Source: Ampelomyces quisqualis
Taxonomy: Eukaryota > Ascomycota > Dothideomycetes > Pleosporales > Phaeosphaeriaceae
Length of the DNA stretch: 64,000 nt
NCBI GenBank assembly: GCA_018398575.1
Contig: JAGTXZ010000005.1
Span: 1,612,001-1,676,000 of the forward strand
Direction: 5' to 3'
Below are positions 11,201 to 22,260 of the stretch, in pieces. A program made the translations under genes and the position numbers. Every line of letters starts with the position of its first letter. Position 1 is the stretch's first letter. The notes under the pieces are model-generated. The model had not been told where the DNA came from and did not search any database. It was given only the letters and a program-made list of their open reading frames with translations.

Positions 11201-14200
11201 CCATAGAGGCAGAACTTCCCACAGATGAGTCCCTGGTGGGAGGACTCACCCAAACAGACTTAACACAAGACGCCGATACGGATGCCGAGGTCACACCAGC
11301 AAACCTTGATTCAGAACCATCAACACAGATGGATGAAAGCGAAGAAAGTCGCGACTCTGTAGAGGTCGCAGAAGAGGTCGCAACCGTCGCGGTGGATGGA
11401 TCAGCGAATGCGCCAACTCCCTGTGAGCCATGCGAGTCTACCTCGGTCGAGAAAGAGTCCTCAGCGGAGGAACCTTCAATGCATGATACGGACGAAATAG
11501 GAACTTCTGGCCATACGGATCATGGAGATAGTAACAAGGACTCCAGCCTACAGGAAGATGATACGCCAGAGATAGGCGACGCAGAACCAGCCACATCCGA
11601 GACATACAGCGTCGCGCTACCACAAGAATTGGTGGAAACAGCCTCCATATTAGGCATCGACACAATGAACGAGTCTATTGAAGACGAATCGAATCAAGTC
11701 GCCATGCAACCTGATGAGAGCACCAATCTACCACCGCCGTCCTCTGCGGAAGACATCGAAGTACTAGATCAGGAATCGGGCCTAGGGGAAGCGGATCCAG
11801 AATCTGTTGATTCAGGAGAGGCGCCAGGACCAAGTGAAAAAAATCTGCCTCAAAGCGAAGAAGAAAATGAAGATACCACAGAAGAAGAGGTTGCGCAGGA
11901 AACGCCTATTGAGCCCGCGGAAGAAGTCGTTGTGGAAACCTCCGAAGCAGTAGCTCCAGAAGCACCTATCATCGAGGAAGCAAAGAGTGCAGATGCTGAA
12001 GACCCTCCAACAGCAGTTGAGGTGGAAGCGATTAATGCCAATCAAAACGTCGAGCAAGCTCTGGTAGACGACAAGTTAGCGGAGCAGCCGATTGTGGAAG
12101 TAGAACTTGCAACTGCGCCTCCCACTTCTGCGCCTGAGGATGCGGCTGATGTAGCTACTGTCGAATCTGTGTTAGTCTCCGCAGCCCAACAAGACGCTGC
12201 CACGGACGAAACACAATCGGGCCAAGGTATAACTCAAGATAACGGGGAGGATGTGTGGGTGTCGCCAACTCCTGACCCTTCTACGGCCGAGCCGGTAGCA
12301 GTCGAAGAAGTTCGTGAGCTTGAGACGGAACAACCACAAGTTGAACCAGAGCTAACTCTCGAGATGGATACTACATCGTTTATTGCACCCCCTGTAGAAA
12401 CAATACCGGCTGAAGAACAGTCATTACCAGAACTAGACTCGTCTGCGAAAGCGACTGAGGAAGAAGAGGCTCTTATCGAATCACTGCCTCCTGAACCGGA
12501 GCCAGCTGTCGCCTCGGAGGCCGATGGGATTGATGCGGAGATCGTGACAGCCCAAGACGCGATGTTTCCTGAGGCTCCTGCTAGTCTACCAAACGCTCCA
12601 GAGCCTGAACACCAGACAATTGACACGGCAACCGCGCAACAGTCTGGAGCTGCTGAGGGGGATGCTTCTCGAGAAGCTCCAATCGTTACGGCAGCGGACG
12701 AAATATCGGTCGCTGACCAGGTGAAGGGCAGTGAAAGCAAGGATCAGGAAGTCCGTGTGGTACCGGATCAGGATCCAGTAGTCGACCAAATTGTGGATGA
12801 CTCGGCACCTAGGCAACGCGATTTCGCCGTCGCCGATGGATTTGCAGCACAACCTGCACCCAGAGAAAAACAACGGCGACGGCACTCTCACACTCATTAC
12901 GACAGTAAACATCACTCACACCGACGACGTGAAAGTGAAGCTAGTACAAAGGAGCGACCAGTTTTCGGTGGATTAGCTGGAGTTCTCGCTGCGGCTAAGC
13001 TTGCTGGGGCCACCAAGAGCAAACGGCGGGATAGCATCACAGAACACGACACCGGCAAGGGGAAAGAGAGACGGCGTGAAGGTGGTAGTGATAGTAGCAA
13101 AGAACGCATGTATCCGGAGCACCGTCCTCACCGCCACCGGGAAAGTAGGGGCGAAGACAAGCATAGTAAGCGTCGAACAGTGGGCGAAACGAACGAAGAC
13201 TTTGAGAGACAGAAGCGTCGAGAACTTCGTGTAGGAAGAGAACGTTTGGAAGCAGAAGAGGTGTCAAAGATTCGAGAAGATGAAGAAGCCCAGCGACAAG
13301 AGCGTCGTGAGCGGCGCATTGCGGCGAAGCAAGCAGAAGATGAACGCCTGCGAGCCGAGGCAAAGAGGCGTAAACAGAAGGAGGATGAACGTATTGCGAG
13401 AGAAGAAGAAGAGCGACGCGTGAGACACGAGAAACGCCGGCAAAGACACGAAGCACGTAGACTAGAGGGCGAACGAGCAGAACAGGCTGAACGCGAGGAA
13501 GAAGAAGCGAGGCGACTTCGACGACAACGAAGAGCAGAGCGAGAGAAGGAAAAAGAAGCCTTGTCTAGACAAAGACCAAAGAAAGAAGTTGCGGAGCTCG
13601 CCCGCGATACGATAAGCCCGTCATCGCGCGATGCTGCTCGCCGAGCTTTCGAGGAAGATGACGAAGATGGACCTCCTCCGCCTTCCACCCCAACACCACC
13701 GCCTATTGTCCCGGAAAGTCCACCCCGTAGTGCACCTCGTCGACGCATGAGCACTAGGGAACCGCCGCCTACTGCCAAGCGAAATAGTATTCTGAGTGGC
13801 TTCTCCTTGTTTGGACGCTCCAAGACAGAAACAGCCTCACCTACATCAAAGTCGGTCAAGCCAGTCGCTCGCGTGCGTTCAGAGGCCATAGAACAACCTG
13901 AAACGCCAGTTCGTGCATTGAAGAAGGAGACAGAACGTCCGAGCAGCAGCCATCAATCGTCCAATGAGGGTCGTGATCGTGCTGAGCGTCCGCATCGAAG
14001 CCGTCGACAATCACACGGACAGCGGCCGAAATTCAAAACAGCCACCGAGGAAGAAGAGTACTACCGACAGAAGATGAAGCGAAAGTCTACGCGCTACATG
14101 GATCATGAAATGTCTGGAGGTCGCGACGGAGGAACATCACTCATTCCGCCCGCAGACGAGCTACCACCACCGCCGCCAGAGCCTTTCGAACCTGAACCTG

Positions 14201-14592
14201 AACCTGGACCTGGACCTGATCCGATTGCGGAGGCGGAGCTGGAGCAGAATGTTAGGGCAGTATCGCCTTTCATGGACGATGCTGCAGCAGAGGTCGGGGT
14301 CGTATCCACATCGTCCGCTGAGCGTCGCGAGCGCCGTCGCGCTAGGCGCGTGTCAAGCTTGGAGGAACGTCCTAAAAGTCGGCGTATCACCGTCATTGAG
14401 AAAGAGCGACCAGTTGGTCGGCGCATCGAATCAGATCGTCCAAGGACCAGAGGCCACGACGAAGAGCGGCCGCGACCCCGACGTGGCGAAACTGAGAGAA
14501 GAAGCAGCGGTACACATCGGAGCTCAAGGAAGAAGGAAGAAGCTAGAGGTCTCAAGAGCCTCTTTGGTGGCCTGAAGAAGACTTTTGCTTGA
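5266..14592 (+). CDS. Giant acidic low-complexity protein with PSEEP repeats (about 2,928 aa)
   Basis: Four exons: 5266-5461, 5512-10017, 10413-10702 and 10798-14592. Introns are 50, 395 and 95 nt, all GT-AG with matching phases. The chosen start is the first ATG; a TTG 12 nt upstream is in frame. Regions in order: a Pro-rich N-terminus; a Lys-rich block (about 253-341, with MLIGKGKPYAFVRMRDPP); a pentapeptide repeat PSEEP/PPSEE (about 454-699); more than 1,500 residues rich in Glu, Asp, Ser, Ala and Thr; a basic His/Arg block; GGLAGVLAAAKLAG; an Arg/Glu coiled coil (about 2467-2595); proline clusters; and the C-terminal end SLFGGLKKTFA. The architecture suggests a large disordered scaffold or tether. 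Size and composition recall Woronin-body tether (Leashin) proteins, but no diagnostic motif was recognised, so function is left open. Confidence 0.85.
6677..7415 (+). repeat. 15-bp coding tandem repeat (PSEEP units)
   Basis: About 740 bp of degenerate 15-nt units, mainly GAGCCACCCTCAGAA and GAGCCATCATCAGAG, encoding PSEEP/PPSEE/SSEEP pentapeptides. Between about 6,984 and 7,087 the units continue at DNA level but are read in another frame. The antisense strand stays open only because the unit contains no antisense stop. Confidence 0.95.
10018..10412 (+). other. Unusually long intron of the giant gene
   Basis: Donor GTACGT and acceptor GATGCAG join phase-1 codons (G|AC). At 395 nt it is three times longer than any other intron modelled here except the 154-nt one in the proteasome gene. 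It has no stop in the upstream frame for its whole length. Its interior has promoter-like words: CACGTG, CCAATTGG and a T-rich tract followed by a CATACAG acceptor-like site. Confidence 0.75.
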
Positions 14593-16354
14593 TTTACTTG
14601 AGGAGTTTGGGATACACTTGCTTGGACGGTTCTTCAATGAACGGGCGTTTGGGATGGGCGGACGTTTTATACCACTTGATTCCTCATGAGGAGAACTCAC
14701 TACAGGCGCATGATACGTGATTTCCTGTTTCCTGTATCGGCATGGCTGTACAGCTCCGGCTACATTTTTCTTTGGCATTGAGTATATGTATATACGTTTT
14801 CGTTGTAGTGCGATGTAAGGTGTGTGTGACTTTCTCTAGTTTGACGAGTCATGAATGCTACGATATTCACCGCCAGATCTTAGTTCCAATTCTGAGTGAA
14901 ACTTCCTTCGAAACATGGGTCATCATCGGCTAGAGCCCTAACCTCTGTTTGTGCTGACTAGGCGAAAAAATCCGAACCTCAATTTTCGTTTGAATCAAGC
15001 TATGAACGACAGCTGCTTTCTTACCAGGTGAAAAGGTCCATCGACAGCTGTAGCCTGTGACGTTTTGAAAGTTACATTACGACACCTATTAAGCACGCGA
15101 GTATTGCCAAGATCGGTAAGCACCCTCGCCTGATGGTTGTATTGCGCCCAGCAGTTCAATTGCAGAAGTGGATGCCATTCCTTGGTAGGTACCACGGTCA
15201 ACCATACGACAAAGAGGCGGAAAAGTGACTTGTAGAAGTTATTCTAGACACTCTTGATTTCAGGTCTACGTTGAAATTGATTGATGGGACGATGTGAACA
15301 CAGGAGCATTCTTCGAGGAATCGGCCGACATAGGCTTCGAAAGGTCATCTGGGAGGTGACGACAGGCACGGAGCCCGGTTGATGGATAGGAAGGAGAGAT
15401 CAGACACCGCGACGTGACGCAAGACGAGAGCCATGGAGAGCACGATTTCTTGTAATTGCTCATGTCTTTGAAAGGACAGATGCAAGTTGGATGCGAGGCA
15501 CATGTACAACGAGATGAGACAAACAACGAAAAGTCTCACTCATCGTTCGTCGTTCTCAAACCAGCGTCATGCCTGTTTGAAGAGGTTCACAGCCTAGTGA
15601 AGAAGACAGAGCAAGGTTCTGACACTTTTGCAGCTGCTCGCCTAGGTTTCTGGAGCGAGGTCTGAGACCTCGAGCATTCCAGAAACAGCATTCGAGTCTG
15701 TACAACGGAGCGAGCGCGGAGAATCCAAGACATGGTCATTCTCGTGATGCACTATAGATTGCATGTCTGTGTAACGAAGATACCCTGCACGGTAGCACTG
15801 ATGTTACCGAACATATTCGTGCTGGCAACACTGGGTCTCATCGGATGCGGAACCTGCCTGTTGGGACTTCAGTAGTCTAGCGTTCTCCGAGAGTAGACAG
15901 ATTGATTCTCGCTGATAGAGGGGCATGAAGCCTTGCGGTGTAAGGGTATATACCTACGGATGTGCTTGAGCATCGGGAGATTAGCATAGGTACCCCGCAA
16001 AACACAAACCTGGCTAATGTCATCCCACTCTTCTCTCAAAAGTCTTATGGTCTCCTAACAACCTCTTCACAAGATTTTAGATAGCTAGACAAATCCGGTA
16101 TCCCTCGTGGTGGGGTGGTCTCTGCAGGCGTCCCTTGCTCTTCAAGCACGACTTACTCACCTCACGAGAACCAATCTGTCCGTATGCGTTTCGACCGACA
16201 ATTTTATCAAGTAGCTGCGAAGTCTTGTACGACTGCCGGTGGTATTCGACCTGTCTATTTGAGTGGCACCAAGGTTGCGTCTTGCGCTACTATTTGTCTT
16301 TAAGATAACGACGTATCGTGGTTCTAAAACGATAGAAAAGAACTCATTCTCAGG
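14593..16354. other. Intergenic, no supported gene
   Basis: About 1.76 kb between the giant gene and the esterase. Frames are short and disordered. It contains one strong inverted repeat (listed separately) and, near 15,946, a TATATA word that may belong to a promoter. Confidence 0.6.
15646..15686. repeat. Perfect two-stage hairpin
   Basis: Outer arms GTTTCTGGA / TCCAGAAAC (9 bp) enclose inner arms GAGGTC / GACCTC (6 bp) around a TGA loop. The stem has a small asymmetric bulge between the two stages. Confidence 0.7.
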
Positions 16355-18209
16355 ATGTGGATCTCCTTGATGCGATATTTACTATGCTTGAGCTTCCGTC
16401 AGACTTTGGCCACGTCGCATAGTCATAGCGCCCCGACGGCCACCATTGATGCTGGCATCGTTATAGGGAAAACTACTAGCCTGCCTGCTGCACTCGCACC
16501 GGTCAATCAATTTTTCGGTATTCCATTCGCACAATCACCACCGCAGAGATTTTCTCCACCACAAGACGCCCCGTGTTTTGTGCACCCACTTCAAGCAACT
16601 AAGTGGAAGCCGGCATGTATACAGCAATTCAAATGTACGTTGAAGGATCGGCTCGGTATAGACTCTGCTTAGATCTTCAGATCCACGGTTAAGTTACGAT
16701 TTCACCGTCCGTATCTGGAATGATCCACCTGCAGAAGAGTCTGAAGACTGCTTATATCTCAATGTCTACGCGCCTTCAATACCGTCAGCTGGAGCTGGAA
16801 GAGCCGTGATGTTTTGGATCTTCGGCGGCTCACTCCAATTTGGGCATGCAGGTGAGAGTCTCACGTTGAGGATTCAAATAATTCTTCAAGTTAACATTGG
16901 TCTCAGGGCAAGAATTGTACGATGGCACATCCTTCGCTGCTTATGAAGAAGTCGTTGTGGTGACAGCAAACTACAGAACCAATGGTAAGCATTGTAAAAA
17001 GCTATCAATTGGCAGACGTAACGTGTGCCAGTATTCGGCTTTCCAGGTTCTCCTGAAATTCCGGTGACAGAACGTAATCTCGGCTTCCTAGACCAGCGGT
17101 TCGCCCTTGAATGGGTACAGCAAAACATTAAAGCATTTGGTGGCGACCCATCCAAAGTCACCATATTTGGAGAAAGTGCTGGTAGTCTGTCAATAGACGC
17201 GCATCTCACTAGCTACTCGAACGACAGCTCTCCGCCATTCCGTGCCGCCATTCTTCAGAGTGGGCAATATGTCTACCGGTCCACAGCAAATGTAGACAGT
17301 ACAATCGCATGGTACAACATATCCACTCAACTCGACTGTCCAGGTTCGTACACCAGCAACTTGACCTGCATCCGCGCTGCCAACGCTTCAACCATCCAAA
17401 ACATCATCTCAACCAACACACTCATTTCCGGCTACATCGCCGATAATGTAACATTATTCGAAAATCCCGCTCAGCGCCGTCTCTCAAGAAACGTCGCGCG
17501 CATCCCTGTCCTCGGCGGCACCAATGCCCAAGAAGGCCGCCTCTTCACCGTCAATCAAACTAACCTCACCACATACCTAACAAACACATTCGAAAAGCGC
17601 TTCCCCGAGCTCATTCCCCTAGTCAGAGCAGCATATCCGCTCATCGACAACAGCAACGCCTCACAATACGACGTCATTGCGCAAATCTACAACGACCTTG
17701 TCTTCCAATGTCCCCAAGCGCTCTGGGCGAACGCAACCGCATCCATCGGCATACCAACATGGCGGTACTTGTTCAACGCGTCGTTGTACAACACGCAAAA
17801 ATATCCGAATTTAGGTGCGTTTCATGCTTCCGAAGTACCGCTCGTATTTGGGACATATGAGAGGGGGAACACGACGACGCAGCAGTATGCGCTTGCGAGG
17901 TATTTGCAGAGTACGTGGGCACGTTTTGCCAAGAATCCATATGCGGGGCCAGGGTGGAATGCGCTTGGTACGGGGGTAGAGGGGAGGGTACTGGACGGAG
18001 CGTATGGTGTGGCGAGTGGTGGGGTTTTGTACACTGGGAATGCAAGTGTGGCGAAGGGGGATTGGAATTTGGGTGTCATTGGTGATGTGGGCAGTGTCAG
18101 GGGTAGTGGAGTCACGGTGTTGCCGCAGCGTGACTTGGATGCGAAGTGTGAGTTGTTTATGCCAATGTATGAGTCTATTGTTGGTAAGGATGGCATGCCG
18201 CCGGTATAG
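16355..18209 (+). CDS. Secreted type-B carboxylesterase/lipase
   Basis: Four exons: 16355-16634, 16681-16851, 16907-16984 and 17032-18209. The introns of 46, 55 and 47 nt are GT-AG with consistent phases, giving 568 residues, the usual size of fungal type-B esterases. The N-terminus MWISLMRYLLCLSFRQTLA looks like a signal peptide. Family signatures are EDCLYLNVYAP and FGGDPSKVTIFGESAGSLS. The catalytic triad is visible: Ser225 in GESAG, Glu344 in GGTNAQEGR and His441 in GAFHASEV. The FGGS oxyanion-hole region is present. Several N-glycosylation sequons (for example NVT, NQT, NAT) fit secretion. Substrate cannot be told from sequence; such enzymes hydrolyse esters outside the cell. The 3' end faces the DUF3237 gene 134 bp away. 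Confidence 0.92.
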
Positions 18210-18343
18210 TTGGCATTGCAGGAAGAAGTATAGTTTGACTGGTTGGATCGGGAATTGGAGAACACAGAGGTTCTTACAGATCTATATATCTACGTATATT
18301 TCTATAATGGAAAGTGCACATATTTCTACGCCCCAGGCGTCGC

Positions 18344-18934
18344 CTACACTATGTTAACATCCATCCTCGACAAAACCATTGCACATATACTTACATGCCA
18401 CATATCAATCCTAACCGCAGTCGTCCCGCTCCTCTTCAACACGCCCACACCTACCACATCATTCAACCACGCATAACTTCCATTCCTCCCCGTCTCAAAC
18501 TTCCCCCTCAACATCGTCCGCCCATCGGGCAGCGGAAACCCTTCTGTCACAACAACCACACTCGTGCCATCGTCGGTGCGAATCGCATACCGAGCATCAG
18601 GCCGAATCACTCCCTGCGCATCGGTCAAGCGCCAGTCTGCGCCGAGATTGAGTACCGTCCCTGGCGGAGTTGGTGAGTGACGTCATTTCCATGAATGTGG
18701 GGAAGAAACCATCTGCTTCGACGTACCATTCATCCTCGGCCCTTTGAACGTTCCTCCGACAATCGGGATGACGATGCGTTCGTCGCCCGTGGGGACTGGA
18801 CCCAGGGAGAAGCGCTCGCCGAGGAGGGCCTCCATGCTGTATAGCAGCGTCATTTGAGGTGCCACGGGCGCATGCTGGGCCATTGCGAATGTCGCGAGTG
18901 TTGTGGATATGGCGAGGAGATTGAACCAGTGCAT
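18344..18934 (-). CDS. Secreted DUF3237-family protein
   Basis: Two exons: 18934-18727 and 18660-18344. The intron 18726-18661 (66 nt, GTACGT..CCAG) joins phase 1, giving 174 residues. The N-terminus MHWFNLLAISTTLATFAMA is a clear signal peptide. The body has the DUF3237 pattern: GGTFKGPRMNGTV, then LNLGADWRLTDAQGVIRPDA, then RYAIRTDDGTSVVVVTEG. The family is a small beta-barrel found in bacteria and fungi with no firm biochemical role. The gene ends 134 bp from the stop of the converging esterase, so both products of this gene pair appear to be secreted; any functional link is inference. Confidence 0.88.
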
Positions 18935-19744
18935 TTTGGCGGGTTGGAGTGGTGGACTAGTTGTTTACTTGCGTCTTGCCTCTCTTTGTGATAGCCTCTT
19001 CGTGATCGGCCGAATTTTGACTTGTTGTGTGCAACAGGATGTTACTACTGAGATCCTTCCACAAGGAATTGACGACTTGTAGGGACGATGTTAGTGTGGC
19101 CCGCGATTCATGTGTGTCTATTTTGCATATATGCGCTCATGGTGCGGTGCAGAATATCGTTGCCGCAAGATGGGGGCGTGGAATCTAGCCTCCCGAATGT
19201 GCTTTACGGTCGAACCTGGACTTCGCCATTCGTTTTTCCAGATTCTTGTAAGTAGCGGGCCTGCCCAACGTGTTGGACCCTGGGCGCGTCTTGTGGGACT
19301 GCTTGGGTGCAGCAACTACATGGCAAAAGGTACCTTTTCAACTCGATCAATGATAGTAGCAATGGCGTAAATGCGCACAGATCGCCAATGACAGTCACAA
19401 ACTCAGGCTTCTTGCCAGTCGGTGAACTCCAAAAACGTCCGGAGTTCAAGTTCAAGTAATGATTTGATGAGTCAAGGTGACAAGGGTGACACTCCATCTC
19501 AGAATAGACCAGTATGGACACAATGAAAAGCCATGCCCAGAAACCTCGCAGACATGTCAAATGCTAAGAAATCATAGTAAACTCGTCGGTATCCGTCACG
19601 TCAAGCACTAAGCTTGTATCACCCGGTACTAGGTGGGTAAGCATTGTCATGGAACGGAAATGGCCACCAGGCCAAGAAACTTGTCGCAGACCTGCAATAC
19701 CAGCACTGCAGTTTCAGATGTGAATGCTGATTGCCGTCTTTGAG
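18935..19744. other. Intergenic, no supported gene
   Basis: Promoter of the DUF3237 gene followed by about 500 bp without a coherent frame. A minus-strand frame ending near 19,204 begins only with TTG and was not accepted. Confidence 0.55.
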
Positions 19745-20440
19745 TTACGGTGTGTAAGGAGGCGGTGGGTCGCGCTCTCCCAGCTGCGTAGATGCCTCGG
19801 TAGGGGCATGTGCTGGCCGCTCACTGACATGATGATCATATGTCTCCCAGTTATCATCGGTCGAGTGCCCAGGGAATCCGTTCTGACCCGTGACCATAGT
19901 GTAGGTCAGGGCTGGCGACGTAGGCGTGGCACCAAGGGCGGGCGTGGAGACCGAGTAGCCAGCATTGCCGTATACACCGTGTGTGGTGGCAGGTGACAAG
20001 CCGCTCGTCGCGTGTCGTCGGGGCGGCAAGACAGGCGGCGTGTCCTCGGAAACGTCTTGGGGACGATAGCCGTTGGCAATGGGCATGCGCGAAAGAGTTG
20101 CAAACGAGTCTGTGCGCTGGAGGGACGGCTCGATGATGATCTGAGGTTTACGCTCCGGGACTGGGCGGCGGGGGATGGTGAAGGTCTGGGCGTGCTTTGG
20201 GGGTTCTGGGCGGTGTACCAGATCAGGCTGAGGGGACCACGAGTGTTGATGTTGAGGCTGCGGCGGCGGCTGCGGCTGTGAATGCTGCTGGCACTGTTGT
20301 CCCGATGGCTTTGCGCCCGGGAACGCGTGGTGTCGCCTCGCCTCGACTTCGTTTTCCTGCCTCTTCTTCTTGTTCTTGTGCTTGTAGTGTCGGTGAATAA
20401 GGTAGCCTCCCGCAACGACCTCAAGGCCTCCCAAGAACAT
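19745..20440 (-). CDS. Proline-rich hypothetical protein with basic N-terminus and C-terminal PPxY
   Basis: A single exon of 231 residues with a clear ATG at 20440. The first 20 residues (MFLGGLEVVAGGYLIHRHYK) form a short hydrophobic segment followed by a Lys/Arg cluster (HKNKKKRQ), the layout of a membrane anchor or amphipathic N-terminus. The rest is Pro/Gln/His-rich, with FTIPRRPVPERKPQIIIEPS and DTPPVLPPRR, which are SH3-type ligands. The protein ends PPPPYTP, a PPxY motif of the kind bound by WW domains of Rsp5/Nedd4 ubiquitin ligases. This suggests an adaptor at a membrane. It is divergent from Arp1. No family was recognised. Confidence 0.7.
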   Translation of the reverse strand: MFLGGLEVVAGGYLIHRHYKHKNKKKRQENEVEARRHHAFPGAKPSGQQCQQHSQPQPPPQPQHQHSWSPQPDLVHRPEPPKHAQTFTIPRRPVPERKPQIIIEPSLQRTDSFATLSRMPIANGYRPQDVSEDTPPVLPPRRHATSGLSPATTHGVYGNAGYSVSTPALGATPTSPALTYTMVTGQNGFPGHSTDDNWETYDHHVSERPAHAPTEASTQLGERDPPPPYTP

Positions 20441-20943
20441 GGTGTGACGTCAGCTCAATGTCGTGAGTGCTCCGTAGTGTCCGGCAATTATGGGAGTGGC
20501 AAGAAGTCAAAAAACCGCAAAAGCAAAAGGAGCAAGATGGGACAGGATGAGGATTGTCCTGCGGGCACGGAGGACTGAGGCCATTATTCTGGACATTCTG
20601 CTCAGCCTCAGGCCCTCCGCCTCCTCTCTTGTCAGACGCTCAGGAAGGCGTTGCAAGAACGCGCTAGCCTTGATTCCGTTTGGCGGCTTCTCGTTTAGCT
20701 GGCCAACCACGAGGCTTTCACTCTGTAGATTGAACGGGGACTGGCACGTGACCGGCCAGGGCACCCCTGCAACAGCCGAAAGCGTGTCGTGAACTTCGCG
20801 AACTGATAGAGATCCAGACAAGGAATGCAGTCAGCACGGCAACAGCGCTTTCTCCAAGACCAACGCCGCTTCCTCTGCTCCACTTTCCGACTGCTGCTGC
20901 ACCGCCTGTCGCGCGTTTGATCCCCCGCCGTACCGCCCCCGCC
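20441..20943. promoter_or_regulatory. Divergent promoter region, proline-rich protein / Arp1
   Basis: A 503-bp interval between two outward-facing start codons. The last 100 bp before Arp1 are C-rich with short CT runs and end in CCGCCATGG, a good start context. Confidence 0.5.
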
Positions 20944-22260
20944 ATGGGCTCCCGACTCCACAATGCGCCCATAGTCATCGACAACGGCAGCGGCACCATA
21001 AGAGCCGGCTTTGCGGGCGAAGATGTGCCCAAAACCTACTTCCCTTCCTACGTCGGACGGCCGAAGCATGTGCGGACCATGGCAGGAGCGTTGGAGGGCG
21101 ACGTGTTCATTGGGCCACAGGCACAGCAATACAGGGGCCTCTTCAAGATAAATTACCCTCTCGAGCATGGCATTGTCACAGATTGGGACGACATGGAGAG
21201 GATATGGCAGTACGTCTACCAAGAAGGATTGAAAACCGTCAGCGAAGATGTGAGTTGGAGCATTGCGCAGGATCGTGTGCCGCAGTGGGGGGTTGCTCAA
21301 GCTAATGGCTTCGCGTCCAGCACCCGGTCCTCCTCACAGAACCGCCATTGAACCCTCGAGAAAATCGCGATGTTGCCGCCCAGATCCTGTTCGAGACGTT
21401 CAATGTCCCCGCGCTCTACACATCAGTCCAAGCCGTGCTATCGTTGTACGCCTCGGGCAAGACGACCGGCCTTGTCCTCGATTCGGGTGACGGAGTTACA
21501 CATGCAGTACCAGTCTTCCAGGGCTTTGCGATACCCAACAGCATAAGAAGGATAGATGTTGCAGGGAGAGACGTCACAGAACACTTCCAGCAACTTCTGA
21601 GGAAAAGTGGCCGCATATTCCACACCAGCGCAGAGAAAGAGACGGTCAAGAACATCAAAGAGGCCACCGGCTATATCGCACTAGACCCCGCGAAAGAAGA
21701 AAAGGAATGGTCGGGCGCAGCAAGATCAGATGGCAAGAGCGCCGACTACGTATTACCAGACGGGCAAAAGCTGAAGGTGAGCTGGGGACGCTGTACTCGG
21801 GCTTCCACCAAGCTGACAACAAGCAGGTTGGCGCAGAACGGTTTCGCGCGCCCGAAATCCTCTTCAACCCTGAGATCATTGGCTTGGAGTACCCGGGAGT
21901 GCACCAGATCGTGGTTGAGGCAATACAGCGCACAGACATGGACCTCCGCAAGTCACTCTACGGTAACATTGTGCTCTCTGGCGGTTCCACATTGACAAAG
22001 GGATTCGGCAACAGGCTGCTGCTCGAGGTGCAGAGACTGGCGGTGAAAGACATGCGAATCAAGATACTGGCGCCCCCTGAGCGGATATACACGACGTGGA
22101 CGGGCGGCAGTATCCTCGCGGGTCTGAGCACCTTCAAGAAGGCAAGTCTAGCATCGAGCTCACGATGCGCGTTGGCAGGACTGACACGTATGCGCAGATG
22201 TGGGTAGAAAAGGACGAATGGCAGGAGAATCCAGACATTATCCACACCAAATTCGCGTAG
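20944..22260 (+). CDS. ARP1: Actin-related protein 1 (centractin), dynactin filament subunit
   Basis: Four exons: 20944-21249, 21321-21776, 21827-22141 and 22198-22260, giving 379 residues, close to the 376 of animal Arp1. The fold words are in order: IVIDNGSGTIRAGFAGEDVP, VGRPKHVRTMAGALEG, PLEHGIVTDWDDMERIW, VLDSGDGVTHAVPVFQG, ERFRAPEILFNP, NIVLSGGSTLTKGFGNRL and WTGGSILAGLSTFKKMW. Identity to Arp1 rather than actin is shown by KHVRTMAGALEGDVFIGP and the HPVLLTEPPLNPREN region. Arp1 polymerises into the short filament of dynactin, which links dynein to cargo. Introns 1 and 2 are GT-AG (71 and 50 nt). The third, 22142-22197, starts GCAAGT and must be a GC-AG intron to keep FKK|MWVEKDEW in frame. 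Confidence 0.96.
22142..22197 (+). other. GC-AG intron in ARP1 (intron 3)
   Basis: The exon ends TTCAAGAAG, the intron starts GCAAGTCTAG and ends TATGCGCAG. The junction is phase 0 and gives FKK|MWVEKDEW, the conserved actin-family C-terminus. Using the GT inside AAGTCT shifts the frame. Confidence 0.85.

Noticed and set aside
19204..19560. Possible small secreted Cys protein on the minus strand
   Set aside because: The frame starts with TTG and has no ATG before the hydrophobic stretch; the nearby ATG is in another frame and stops after 18 codons.
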